From Aquiluna sp. (GTDB taxonomy: Bacteria > Actinomycetota > Actinomycetes > Actinomycetales > Microbacteriaceae), in NCBI GenBank assembly GCA_023260495.1, contig JALQVB010000061.1:1-5638 (forward strand): 5,638 nucleotides of DNA, read 5' to 3'. Both the position numbers and the translations under genes were made by a program. Positions 1-5,212 of this stretch are shown here, piece after piece. The notes below the pieces were generated by a model. That model was not told the origin of the DNA and did no database searches. It was given only the letters and a program-made list of their open reading frames with translations. The stretch's first letter is position 1; the number at the start of each line of letters is the position of its first letter.

Positions 1-1182
1 GACGCGATGGACGACGGCGACGACGGCGCGGCCTTCGACAAGGGCGCCTTCGGCGAGGAAGGCGGAGATCTCTACGAGCAGGCCGTAGCAGTCGTGCTGC
101 GCGACAAGGATTCCGTTGGGCCCGGAGGCATCTCAATCCTGCTCTTAGCAATGCTCCTGCCGAACATCCTTATGGCCCCCTTATCCGGACAGATCGCCGA
201 CCGCTTCCCGTCTAGGCGGGTAATGCCGCTGGCCCTGGTGGCAATGTCAATCAGCTCGCTGAGCATCGCGCTCATACCCGAGAGCTGGTGGGCACCCTTC
301 GCACTCTTCATAACCGCAACGTTCGGCACGATGGTTGGCGCAGCCTCCTCTGCCACCGTTGGCTATGTTTCTAACCCCGGCGACATGACACGCGTTGCTG
401 GCATCCAAACCACCTATGTCTCGCTTGGTTCGCTCCTTGGTCCCGCGGCCGGCGGTCTACTGGTTGGCACCACCGGCTTCTTCTGGCCCTTCGTGATTGA
501 CAGCGCATCGTTTGTGATTCTGGCTTTTGTCTTTTTGGCAACTGGGCTAAACCGCCCCGCCATGGAACACGAGGCAGGTCAGAAGCCCAGGGCCCTGGAC
601 GGGTTCCGCTTCATCTTCAAACACCGCCTGCTGCGCTCGATCATGGTGATCCTGATCGTGATGATCTTGGCCCTCGGTGCTATCAGCGTGGGTGAAGTGT
701 TCCTGGTGGTGGACGAGCTAGGTGCTGACGCCATCACCTACGGCATCATCGGCGCGCTGTTTGCCGGCGGTTCGCTAATTGGGGCGATATTGCTGCAGGC
801 CCTGAAGGTAAAAGAGAAACACCAGGTGCCGGGACTGTTGATAGCGATGTCGTTGGCCGTGACTTCCTTTGCCCTGCTTGGACTTTCGCAATCGATTGTG
901 ATGGTGGCAGCCGTTTACTTCCTCGCCGGGGTGGGAAACGCGGGCATCAACGTATTCGCAATAGGTCAGATTCAGCGCAATGCAACCGAGGCGGCCCGCG
1001 GAAGGATAATGGCCGCGGTGCAGGGCAGTCTGACTGCCGGCAACGTCACCTCCCTGGGTCTCGGTGGAATCTTGATTGGCATCTTTGGGGTTCGCGAGGT
1101 TTTCGTTAGCGCCGGAGTTATCGCCCTGGTAGCACTGACGATTCTTGGTCCGCAAATGCTAAAGGCCGCCAGAGAGCAATGA
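1..1182 (+). CDS. MFS transporter (MFS_3 / drug-exporter type), 5' partial
   Basis: A membrane exporter of the major facilitator superfamily, probably moving a small molecule or drug out of the cell by proton exchange; the substrate cannot be told. The frame is open from base 1, and the ATG at 7 is too close to the edge to judge, so I treat the gene as 5' partial. Counting from that ATG (391 residues), a hydrophobic segment at 42-60 is followed by motif A, GQIADRFPSRR, at 61-71, which marks the loop between helices 2 and 3. A GPAAGG motif at 145-150 resembles the antiporter motif C of helix 5. A central hydrophilic linker (about 180-205) and about six more hydrophobic segments follow. The helix 1 region is abnormal: residues 1-24 are acidic and glycine-rich instead of hydrophobic. 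The stop overlaps the next start (ATGA). Family call is firm; the substrate and N terminus are not. Confidence 0.85.
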   Translation, partial: DAMDDGDDGAAFDKGAFGEEGGDLYEQAVAVVLRDKDSVGPGGISILLLAMLLPNILMAPLSGQIADRFPSRRVMPLALVAMSISSLSIALIPESWWAPFALFITATFGTMVGAASSATVGYVSNPGDMTRVAGIQTTYVSLGSLLGPAAGGLLVGTTGFFWPFVIDSASFVILAFVFLATGLNRPAMEHEAGQKPRALDGFRFIFKHRLLRSIMVILIVMILALGAISVGEVFLVVDELGADAITYGIIGALFAGGSLIGAILLQALKVKEKHQVPGLLIAMSLAVTSFALLGLSQSIVMVAAVYFLAGVGNAGINVFAIGQIQRNATEAARGRIMAAVQGSLTAGNVTSLGLGGILIGIFGVREVFVSAGVIALVALTILGPQMLKAAREQ

Positions 1183-2351
1183 ACCTGAGCTCCATTGAGG
1201 CGAAACTTCTGGCGCTTGCCGCCGCTGGGTTTGGTCGAACGCTAAGAAGTTTTGATGAGGTCTTGAGGGCGACAAGCGTTATCCAGCTGGATTCTGTCAA
1301 TGTCTTTCAAAGAGCACACCTCATGCCAGCTTTCTCGAGACTCGGGGCCTATGACGAAACCGAATTTGAATCCTGGGCCTTTGGCCCTGCAGGAACCAGG
1401 AAAGTCCAGGAATACTGGGCCCACTGCGCCACGCTGATTGCCCCAGAAGACTGGCACCTGTTCCAATTCCGACGCGATGAAAATCGTGGTCGGCCGAAAT
1501 TTATTGAGCGGCTGCAGCAACACAAGAAGCTCGCCAACTGGCTCAAGGCAGAGCTCGCAAGCTCTGGACCGCAACTGGTTTCGGATTTTGAGCACGAACA
1601 GAACAAACGCAAGGGTGACTGGTGGGGCTGGTCGGATGTCAAGACAGTGCTCGAGCTGCTGTGGTTCCAGGGTGATCTTGTATCAGATGGCAGGACCAAC
1701 TTCTCGCGTCGCTACGCGCTGCCGGAACAGGTTGGTGACCTACCCAGCTCGAACCTGACCCGAGATGAGCAGAGGCGGGAACTTGTGCTCAGGTCGGTTA
1801 GAAACCTAGGGGTTGGCACCATCGACGACATTGCCGATTACTTCCGGTTCTACCCATCGGAGATCAAGCACCTGCTGGCAGAGCTGGTTGCCGATGGCAG
1901 CGTGCTCGAAACAAAAGTAGAGGGCTGGAGGAGACCCGGCTACGTGGTGGCCGGCGTGGAGGTGCCGGGCGAGGTTTCACTGGGCGAGCGAAACGTGAGG
2001 CTGCTCAGTCCCTTTGATCCTTTGGTGTGGCGCAGGGAGCGCACCAGCAGAATCTTTGGCTTTGACTACCTGATCGAGATTTATGTGCCCGAGGCGAAGC
2101 GGCAGTTCGGCTACTACACCCTGCCGATTCTGGCTGGTAACGATCTGGTTGGCCGGGTCGATCTCAAGCACGAGCGCAAACAAGGCGTACTGGACGTGAA
2201 GAGCTTGTGGAAAGAGGCCGGCATTGAAAAGGCTGAGCTGGCTGGTATTACTGCGGGCCTGAAAACCGAGCTGAAGCTAGCTGCCGGTTGGATAGGTGCA
2301 CAAAAAGTAAATCCGCCCCAGAAGGGCAACTGGGCCCTGGGGCGGATCTAG
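1179..2351 (+). CDS. YcaQ/AlkX-type winged-helix DNA glycosylase
   Basis: A 390-residue protein of the HTH_42 family (E. coli YcaQ, Streptomyces AlkZ). Characterised members remove bulky alkylated purines and unhook DNA interstrand crosslinks made by nitrogen-mustard-type agents. The N-terminal winged helix contains the catalytic-type motif Q36-L-D38 followed by SVNVFQRAH. QxD is the YcaQ/AlkX version; AlkZ proteins have QxQ. A second winged helix lies around 151-168 (WSDVKTVLELLWFQGDLV) and a third around 207-245. The family's C-terminal beta region follows, with SPFDPLVWRRERTSRIFGFDY at 277-297 and GRVDLK at 325-330. Length is close to that of E. coli YcaQ (about 410). The ATG at 1179 overlaps the exporter's TGA, so translation is probably coupled; only a weak AGAGAG precedes it. 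The last residues, from about 378, look like a variable tail whose codons also form a terminator hairpin for the opposite strand. Repair of alkylation damage is inferred from the family. Confidence 0.92.
   Translation: MNLSSIEAKLLALAAAGFGRTLRSFDEVLRATSVIQLDSVNVFQRAHLMPAFSRLGAYDETEFESWAFGPAGTRKVQEYWAHCATLIAPEDWHLFQFRRDENRGRPKFIERLQQHKKLANWLKAELASSGPQLVSDFEHEQNKRKGDWWGWSDVKTVLELLWFQGDLVSDGRTNFSRRYALPEQVGDLPSSNLTRDEQRRELVLRSVRNLGVGTIDDIADYFRFYPSEIKHLLAELVADGSVLETKVEGWRRPGYVVAGVEVPGEVSLGERNVRLLSPFDPLVWRRERTSRIFGFDYLIEIYVPEAKRQFGYYTLPILAGNDLVGRVDLKHERKQGVLDVKSLWKEAGIEKAELAGITAGLKTELKLAAGWIGAQKVNPPQKGNWALGRI
2301..2347 (-). terminator. Intrinsic terminator of the rpmB-rpmG-rpsN block, inside the 3' end of the opposing gene
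   Basis: A perfect 11-base inverted repeat, ATCCGCCCCAG at 2311-2321 and CTGGGGCGGAT at 2337-2347, encloses a 15-base loop that can add about three more pairs. On the minus strand the hairpin is followed at once by TTACTTTTTG (2310-2301), a usable U-tract. On the plus strand no T-run follows the hairpin. It lies 16 bases past the rpsN stop and within codons 378-390 of the glycosylase gene, so it most likely ends transcripts of the ribosomal protein genes. Confidence 0.8.
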
Positions 2352-2362
2352 CTAAAAGCTGC

Positions 2363-2668
2363 TTACCAAGAAGACTTGGTGATGCCTGGTAGCTCACCCT
2401 TGTGAGCCATCTGGCGGAAGCGCACACGGCTAACTCCAAACTTGGAGAGAACACCACGTGGGCGGCCGTCGATCAGGTCGCGGCTACGGACGCGAACTGG
2501 GCTGGCGTTGCGAGGCAGCTTCTGCAGGCCGATACGGGCCTCTTCGCGCTGCTCAGCGGTCGAGTTTGGGTCAACCAAAGCCTTCTTGAATGCGGCACGC
2601 TTCTCGGCGTAGCGCTCAACGATGACCTTACGCTCTTCGTTCTTTGCGATCTTGCTCTTCTTCGCCAT
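2363..2668 (-). CDS. rpsN: 30S ribosomal protein S14, zinc-independent long form
   Basis: A small-subunit ribosomal protein bound in the head of the 30S particle near 16S rRNA helices. The 101-residue product starts MAKKSKIAKNEERK and ends with the family signature SRVRFRQMAHKGELPGITK followed by SSW. It has no cysteine, so it is the long C-minus S14 form, not the ~61-residue form with a CxxC zinc ribbon. The SD-like GAGGAG (2680-2685, minus strand) lies in the last codons of rpmG, 11 bases before the ATG; the gap to the rpmG stop is 5 bases. It is the last gene of a three-gene block and is followed by the terminator at 2301-2347. Expression under zinc limitation is inferred from the neighbouring Zur and Znu genes; a zinc-binding S14 elsewhere in the genome would be expected but cannot be seen here. 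Confidence 0.97.
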   Translation of the reverse strand: MAKKSKIAKNEERKVIVERYAEKRAAFKKALVDPNSTAEQREEARIGLQKLPRNASPVRVRSRDLIDGRPRGVLSKFGVSRVRFRQMAHKGELPGITKSSW

Positions 2669-2673
2669 TTTTC

Positions 2674-2841
2674 TTAGCGCTCCTCGCGGAATTCAACGTG
2701 CTTGCGCACTACTGGGTCGTACTTCTTCAAAGTGATGCGGTCTGGGTCGTTGCGGCGGTTCTTCTTGGTCACGTAGGTGAATCCAGTGCCGGCAGTGGAC
2801 TTCAGCTTGATGATTGGACGAACGTCCTTATCCTTGGCCAT
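2674..2841 (-). CDS. rpmG: 50S ribosomal protein L33, zinc-independent form
   Basis: A 55-residue large-subunit ribosomal protein located near the tRNA exit site. The translation begins MAKDKDVRPIIKLKSTAGTG, continues with FTYVTKKNRRNDPDRITLKKY, which is characteristic of L33, and ends KHVEFREER before a TAA. There is no cysteine at all, so the two CxxC pairs of the zinc-binding L33 form are absent. The ATG at 2841 is preceded by AGGGAG (2846-2851, minus strand), which overlaps the rpmB stop codon; only 8 bases separate the two genes. Its own last codons supply the ribosome binding site for rpsN. This tight packing indicates a single transcript with translational coupling. Confidence 0.96.
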   Translation of the reverse strand: MAKDKDVRPIIKLKSTAGTGFTYVTKKNRRNDPDRITLKKYDPVVRKHVEFREER

Positions 2842-2849
2842 TTGTCTCC

Positions 2850-3086
2850 CTAGAACTTCTCGCCGCGAGCCGAAAGCTCTGCGATTACGGAATCGATGCC
2901 GCGGGCGTCAATCACCTTGATACCGCGAGCCGAAAGGTTCAGAGTCACCTTGCGTCCCAGGGATGGAACGAAGTAGGTCTTCTTCTGAATGTTCGGGTCG
3001 AAACGACGCTTGGTCTTGTTCTGAGCGTGCGAAACGTTGTGACCGAACTGCGGTCCAGTCTGCGTCACCTGGCAGTAAGCTGCCAT
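2850..3086 (-). CDS. rpmB: 50S ribosomal protein L28, zinc-independent form
   Basis: A 78-residue large-subunit ribosomal protein. The sequence opens MAAYCQVTQTGPQFGHNVSH and has the typical RRFDPN, TLNLSARGIKVIDARGID core. Only one cysteine (C5) is present, so it cannot form the four-cysteine zinc site of C-plus L28. The ATG has the best ribosome binding site in the window, AGGAGG (3092-3097, minus strand) 5 bases upstream, which supports this start. It is the first gene of the rpmB-rpmG-rpsN block and follows zur after a 109-base gap that may hold its promoter. The cysteine-poor form next to a zinc regulator fits a zinc-sparing replacement; this role is inferred. Confidence 0.97.
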   Translation of the reverse strand: MAAYCQVTQTGPQFGHNVSHAQNKTKRRFDPNIQKKTYFVPSLGRKVTLNLSARGIKVIDARGIDSVIAELSARGEKF

Positions 3087-3091
3087 TTTCT

Positions 3092-3097
3092 CCTCCT
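3092..3097 (-). promoter_or_regulatory. Consensus Shine-Dalgarno site of rpmB
   Basis: AGGAGG on the minus strand, 5 bases before the rpmB ATG and inside a longer TTAGGAGGA. It is the only full-consensus ribosome binding site seen here, in line with a ribosomal protein gene that opens its own transcript. Confidence 0.85.
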
Positions 3098-3162
3098 AAG
3101 GGCGCGTTTACCCGAAGCAATAATTTTGGGATTGTTCGGGCCTTCGCCCGTGCAACCCCCCA

Positions 3163-3192
3163 AGTTTAGACAAGTTGGCCGCTCAAAAGCAA
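3163..3192 (-). promoter_or_regulatory. Candidate promoter for rpmB-rpmG-rpsN
   Basis: On the minus strand a weak -35-like TTGCTT (3192-3187) is followed after 18 bases by TAAACT (3168-3163), which fits the TAnnnT pattern of many actinobacterial -10 elements. Transcription would begin near 3156, giving a leader of about 70 bases. The -35 matches consensus at only three positions, so this is tentative. Confidence 0.3.
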
Positions 3193-3195
3193 GTC

Positions 3196-3582
3196 CTAAT
3201 TTGCGCAATCTGAGCAGATGCCAATTAGTTCGAGCTCGTGAGATACCGCGGTGAAACCATTTGCCTTGGCGATTTGTTGAGCTTGGGACTCAAACCCGGG
3301 CAAATCAAACTCAACCGCCTTGCCACATTCACCGCAAATCAGGTGGTGATGGTGCTCTGGGGTGCAGATGCGATAGCGCATCTCGCCATCACCTAGAACC
3401 AGGGTGTCTGCCTGACCTTGCTCGACCAGATCGGTCAGCGCACGGTAAACGGTGGTGAGTCCGAGCTTCTTGCCTCCGGCGGTGAGCTGCATAAAGAGCT
3501 CTTGGGCCGACACGAAACCATCGGACTGGGCGAGCCGCTCGGTCACCGCTTGCTTCTGCCAGGTATTGCGCTTCTGAGTCAA
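3196..3582 (-). CDS. zur: Zinc uptake regulator, Fur family
   Basis: A 128-residue zinc-sensing repressor that binds DNA when loaded with zinc and shuts off zinc uptake and zinc-sparing genes. The N-terminal winged helix contains GLTTVYRALTDLVEQG at 41-56. The metal residues are complete. D59, C73, H78 and H80 match the sensory site of M. tuberculosis FurB (D62, C76, H81, H83). C83, C86, C123 and C126 match its structural site. H77, H79, E98 and H115 match its third site. All are offset by exactly three residues, using FurB numbering from memory. The TTG start is supported by AGGTGG (3590-3595, minus strand) 7 bases upstream and by alignment of the N terminus; the next Met is too far inside. 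TTG shares two bases with the znuB stop (TTGA). Position at the end of the znu operon implies autoregulation. Confidence 0.93.
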   Translation of the reverse strand: MTQKRNTWQKQAVTERLAQSDGFVSAQELFMQLTAGGKKLGLTTVYRALTDLVEQGQADTLVLGDGEMRYRICTPEHHHHLICGECGKAVEFDLPGFESQAQQIAKANGFTAVSHELELIGICSDCAN

Positions 3583-4424
3583 TTTCTCACCACCTTTGCT
3601 CGGCTGTATTGAATCAGCCTTGCCACCAAATAGATCAGGAACGAAATCGTGGTCACATACGGGCTAATCGGCAGCGTGCCGCCAAGGGCCAGCAGAGTTC
3701 CGCCCAGCATTGAGACCAGCGCGAACATTACGCTCAATGCGGGCACCCAGAACTGGCTCGAGCTCAACCTGAGCGCAGCTGCAGCCGGAGTTACCAAGAG
3801 CGCCAAGACCAGCAGTGCGCCAACTATCTGAACCGCCGCCGCTACCGCTAGGCCCAGCAGCATGACAAAGCCGATGCCGAGCAGGCGCGTGTTCACGCCT
3901 CGGGCGGCCGCAACCTCGGCGTCCAACGATGCAAAAGTGAGTGGGCGCCACAGCACTACCAGCGCCGCAACAACGATGACCGCAGTGATAACCATGGTCG
4001 TCAGCTTGGGGTCATCCACAGCGACAATCTGTCCGGTGAGCAGGCCGAACTTATTGGCGGCCCGGCCGGGATAGAGCGATAGCGCCATGATGCCGATGCC
4101 GAGCCCAAAGGGCATCAAGACAGCAACTATCGAATTTCGGTCCCTGGCCTTATCGCCCAGGAAGGCGATGATGGCGGCGGCCAGCAACGAACCAAAGACC
4201 GAGCCCAACACCACATCGAGGCCAATCAGCAAGAAGATTGCCGCACCCGCAAAGGAGAGCTCCGAGATTCCGTGCACGGCGAAGGAGAGCTCGCGATGCA
4301 TCACGAACACGCCAACTAGCCCGCCGATAAGCGCCAGCAAAGCACCGGCCCAAAGCGAATTGGCCACCAGTGGAATTAGCTGGTCGTAGTTTGAGAAATT
4401 GAAGATGTCGGAGATGTCAATCAT
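3579..4424 (-). CDS. znuB: Zinc ABC transporter permease ZnuB
   Basis: The inner-membrane channel subunit of a high-affinity zinc importer (ABC-3 family), working with ZnuC and ZnuA. From the ATG at 4424 it has 281 residues and about eight or nine hydrophobic segments. Family landmarks are present: MHRELSFAVHGISELSFAGAA near the start, with the conserved His and Ser; RDRNSIVAVLMPFGLGIGI in the middle; and GALLVLALLVTPAAAALRLS, the conserved helix, in the second half. The ATG at 4424 is chosen over the in-frame GTG at 4430 because GAGGAG (4430-4435, minus strand) lies 5 bases before the ATG, whereas the GTG overlaps it. The ATG overlaps the znuC stop in ATGA. The 3' end overlaps the TTG start of zur. 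The metal could in principle be manganese, but Zur and C-minus ribosomal proteins nearby favour zinc. Confidence 0.93.
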   Translation of the reverse strand: MIDISDIFNFSNYDQLIPLVANSLWAGALLALIGGLVGVFVMHRELSFAVHGISELSFAGAAIFLLIGLDVVLGSVFGSLLAAAIIAFLGDKARDRNSIVAVLMPFGLGIGIMALSLYPGRAANKFGLLTGQIVAVDDPKLTTMVITAVIVVAALVVLWRPLTFASLDAEVAAARGVNTRLLGIGFVMLLGLAVAAAVQIVGALLVLALLVTPAAAALRLSSSQFWVPALSVMFALVSMLGGTLLALGGTLPISPYVTTISFLIYLVARLIQYSRAKVVRN

Positions 4425-5212
4425 GTCCACTCCTCATCCTCGTGATGCTCGTGGTCATGGGCCCCCAACACCACGATGCGGCCCTGGTTGCGCACCACAT
4501 CAATCTCGGTGCCATAAAGATTGGAGAGCACCTCGGATTGCATCACCTCGTCGGTGGTTCCGATTGAGTGTCGGCCCTGAGCCAAGTAGATGACCCGATC
4601 TACGTAGTCGATGATGGGATTTAGATCGTGAGTCACAAAGATCACGGCAGAGCCTAGACGCTCTCGCTGCTCGTTGATCAACTCGCTCACCCGCTGCTGA
4701 TGCTTTAGGTCCAGCGCACTGAGCGGCTCATCGGCCAAAATCAGCTTGGGTTCGCTCATGATGGCCTGCGCCACCCGCACCCGCTGCATCTCTCCACCGG
4801 AAAGCTTGCCAACCGGTTCATTCGCCAGGTGCTCGGCGTCCACTCGGCGGAGCGCCTGCAGCGACTTCTCCCGGGCGGCCCGGCCTGCAAATGTGGGACC
4901 GAATTTGTGGCCATCGAGTCCGAAACGAACCGCATCAATCACGCGCAGCGGCAGGCCGGCATCGGCGGTGCGGTGCTGCGGCACGTAGCCGATGAGGTGA
5001 TTCTGGGTACCCGCTGGCTTGCCGGCAAAGCTAATGCTGCCCCCGCTCAGCTGCTGGGTGCCAAGAATGGTTTTCAGCAGCATGGACTTGCCAGAGCCGT
5101 TGGCGCCAATCAGCGCGATAAATTCCCCTGGCTCAACACTCAGGTTCAGATCGCTCCAAAGCACCCGCTCGTCAAAGCCGAGCGAGGCACCGGAAATTTC
5201 TAGCAGGCTCAA
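4421..5212 (-). CDS. znuC: Zinc ABC transporter ATP-binding protein ZnuC
   Basis: The cytoplasmic ATPase that powers zinc import through ZnuB. The 263-residue protein has all ABC motifs: Walker A GANGSGKS at 36-43, Q-loop glutamine Q79 in YVPQH, signature LSGGE at 137-141, Walker B LILADEP at 157-163, D-loop SALD at 165-168 and switch histidine H195 in VTHD. The C terminus ends in an acidic His-rich tail, AHDHEHHEDEEW (251-262), with four histidines that could bind metal. The start is TTG at 5212, directly after the znuA TAG with no gap; SLLEISGASLGF aligns with the usual first strand of ABC domains. The only SD-like sequence, AAGAGG (5224-5229), is 11 bases away, so coupling to znuA is likely. 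The stop overlaps the znuB start. Zinc specificity is inferred from the neighbours. Confidence 0.93.
   Translation of the reverse strand: MSLLEISGASLGFDERVLWSDLNLSVEPGEFIALIGANGSGKSMLLKTILGTQQLSGGSISFAGKPAGTQNHLIGYVPQHRTADAGLPLRVIDAVRFGLDGHKFGPTFAGRAAREKSLQALRRVDAEHLANEPVGKLSGGEMQRVRVAQAIMSEPKLILADEPLSALDLKHQQRVSELINEQRERLGSAVIFVTHDLNPIIDYVDRVIYLAQGRHSIGTTDEVMQSEVLSNLYGTEIDVVRNQGRIVVLGAHDHEHHEDEEWT
4430..4435 (-). promoter_or_regulatory. Ribosome binding site that fixes the znuB start
   Basis: GAGGAG on the minus strand, 5 bases before the ATG at 4424. It lies in the Glu-Glu codons of the ZnuC tail. An upstream in-frame GTG (4430-4428) begins at the last G of this site and so cannot use it. 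Confidence 0.75.

Larger units (their letters stand above)
3087..3195 (-). other. zur-rpmB intergenic region: candidate leader hairpin, no clear Zur box
   Basis: This 109-base gap is the only sizeable non-coding stretch in the window. It contains a hairpin with stem CGGGC (3137-3141) and GCCCG (3146-3150) around a 4-base loop, with an outer TTG/CAA pair at 3132-3134 and 3153-3155. No U-tract follows on the minus strand, so it is a poor terminator and might instead be leader structure. An AT-rich imperfect palindrome, CAATAATTTTG, lies at 3118-3128. I could not find a convincing match to the AT-rich palindromic Zur boxes known from actinobacteria. Confidence 0.4.

Noticed and set aside
775..1155. 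Minus-strand open frame of 126 codons opposite the exporter
   Set aside because: Low-complexity polar translation with no domain, fully inside a clear membrane protein gene on the other strand.
2365..2380. Six-base hairpin ACCAAG/CTTGGT with a 4-base loop, just past the glycosylase stop
   Set aside because: It is made of the conserved last codons of S14, has no T-run on the plus strand, and is too short to call a terminator for the plus-strand genes.
2402..2677. Plus-strand open frame of 91 codons over rpsN
   Set aside because: It is the complement of the highly conserved S14 gene and has no ribosome binding site or family resemblance.
3118..3128. CAATAATTTTG as a Zur operator
   Set aside because: It is AT-rich and partly palindromic but too short and too far from the known actinobacterial Zur box pattern to call as a site.
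2814..3254. Plus-strand open frame of 146 codons spanning rpmB and the intergenic region
   Set aside because: It covers the complement of rpmB and ends of two other real genes; the translation resembles no protein family I know.
4428..4430. GTG as the znuB start codon
   Set aside because: The GAGGAG site overlaps this GTG, while the ATG two codons later has ideal 5-base spacing and an ATGA overlap with znuC.
4829..5203. Plus-strand open frame of 124 codons opposite znuC
   Set aside because: It lies entirely antisense to a well-supported ABC ATPase with all motifs, has no recognisable domain, and is typical of a frame left open by codon bias.
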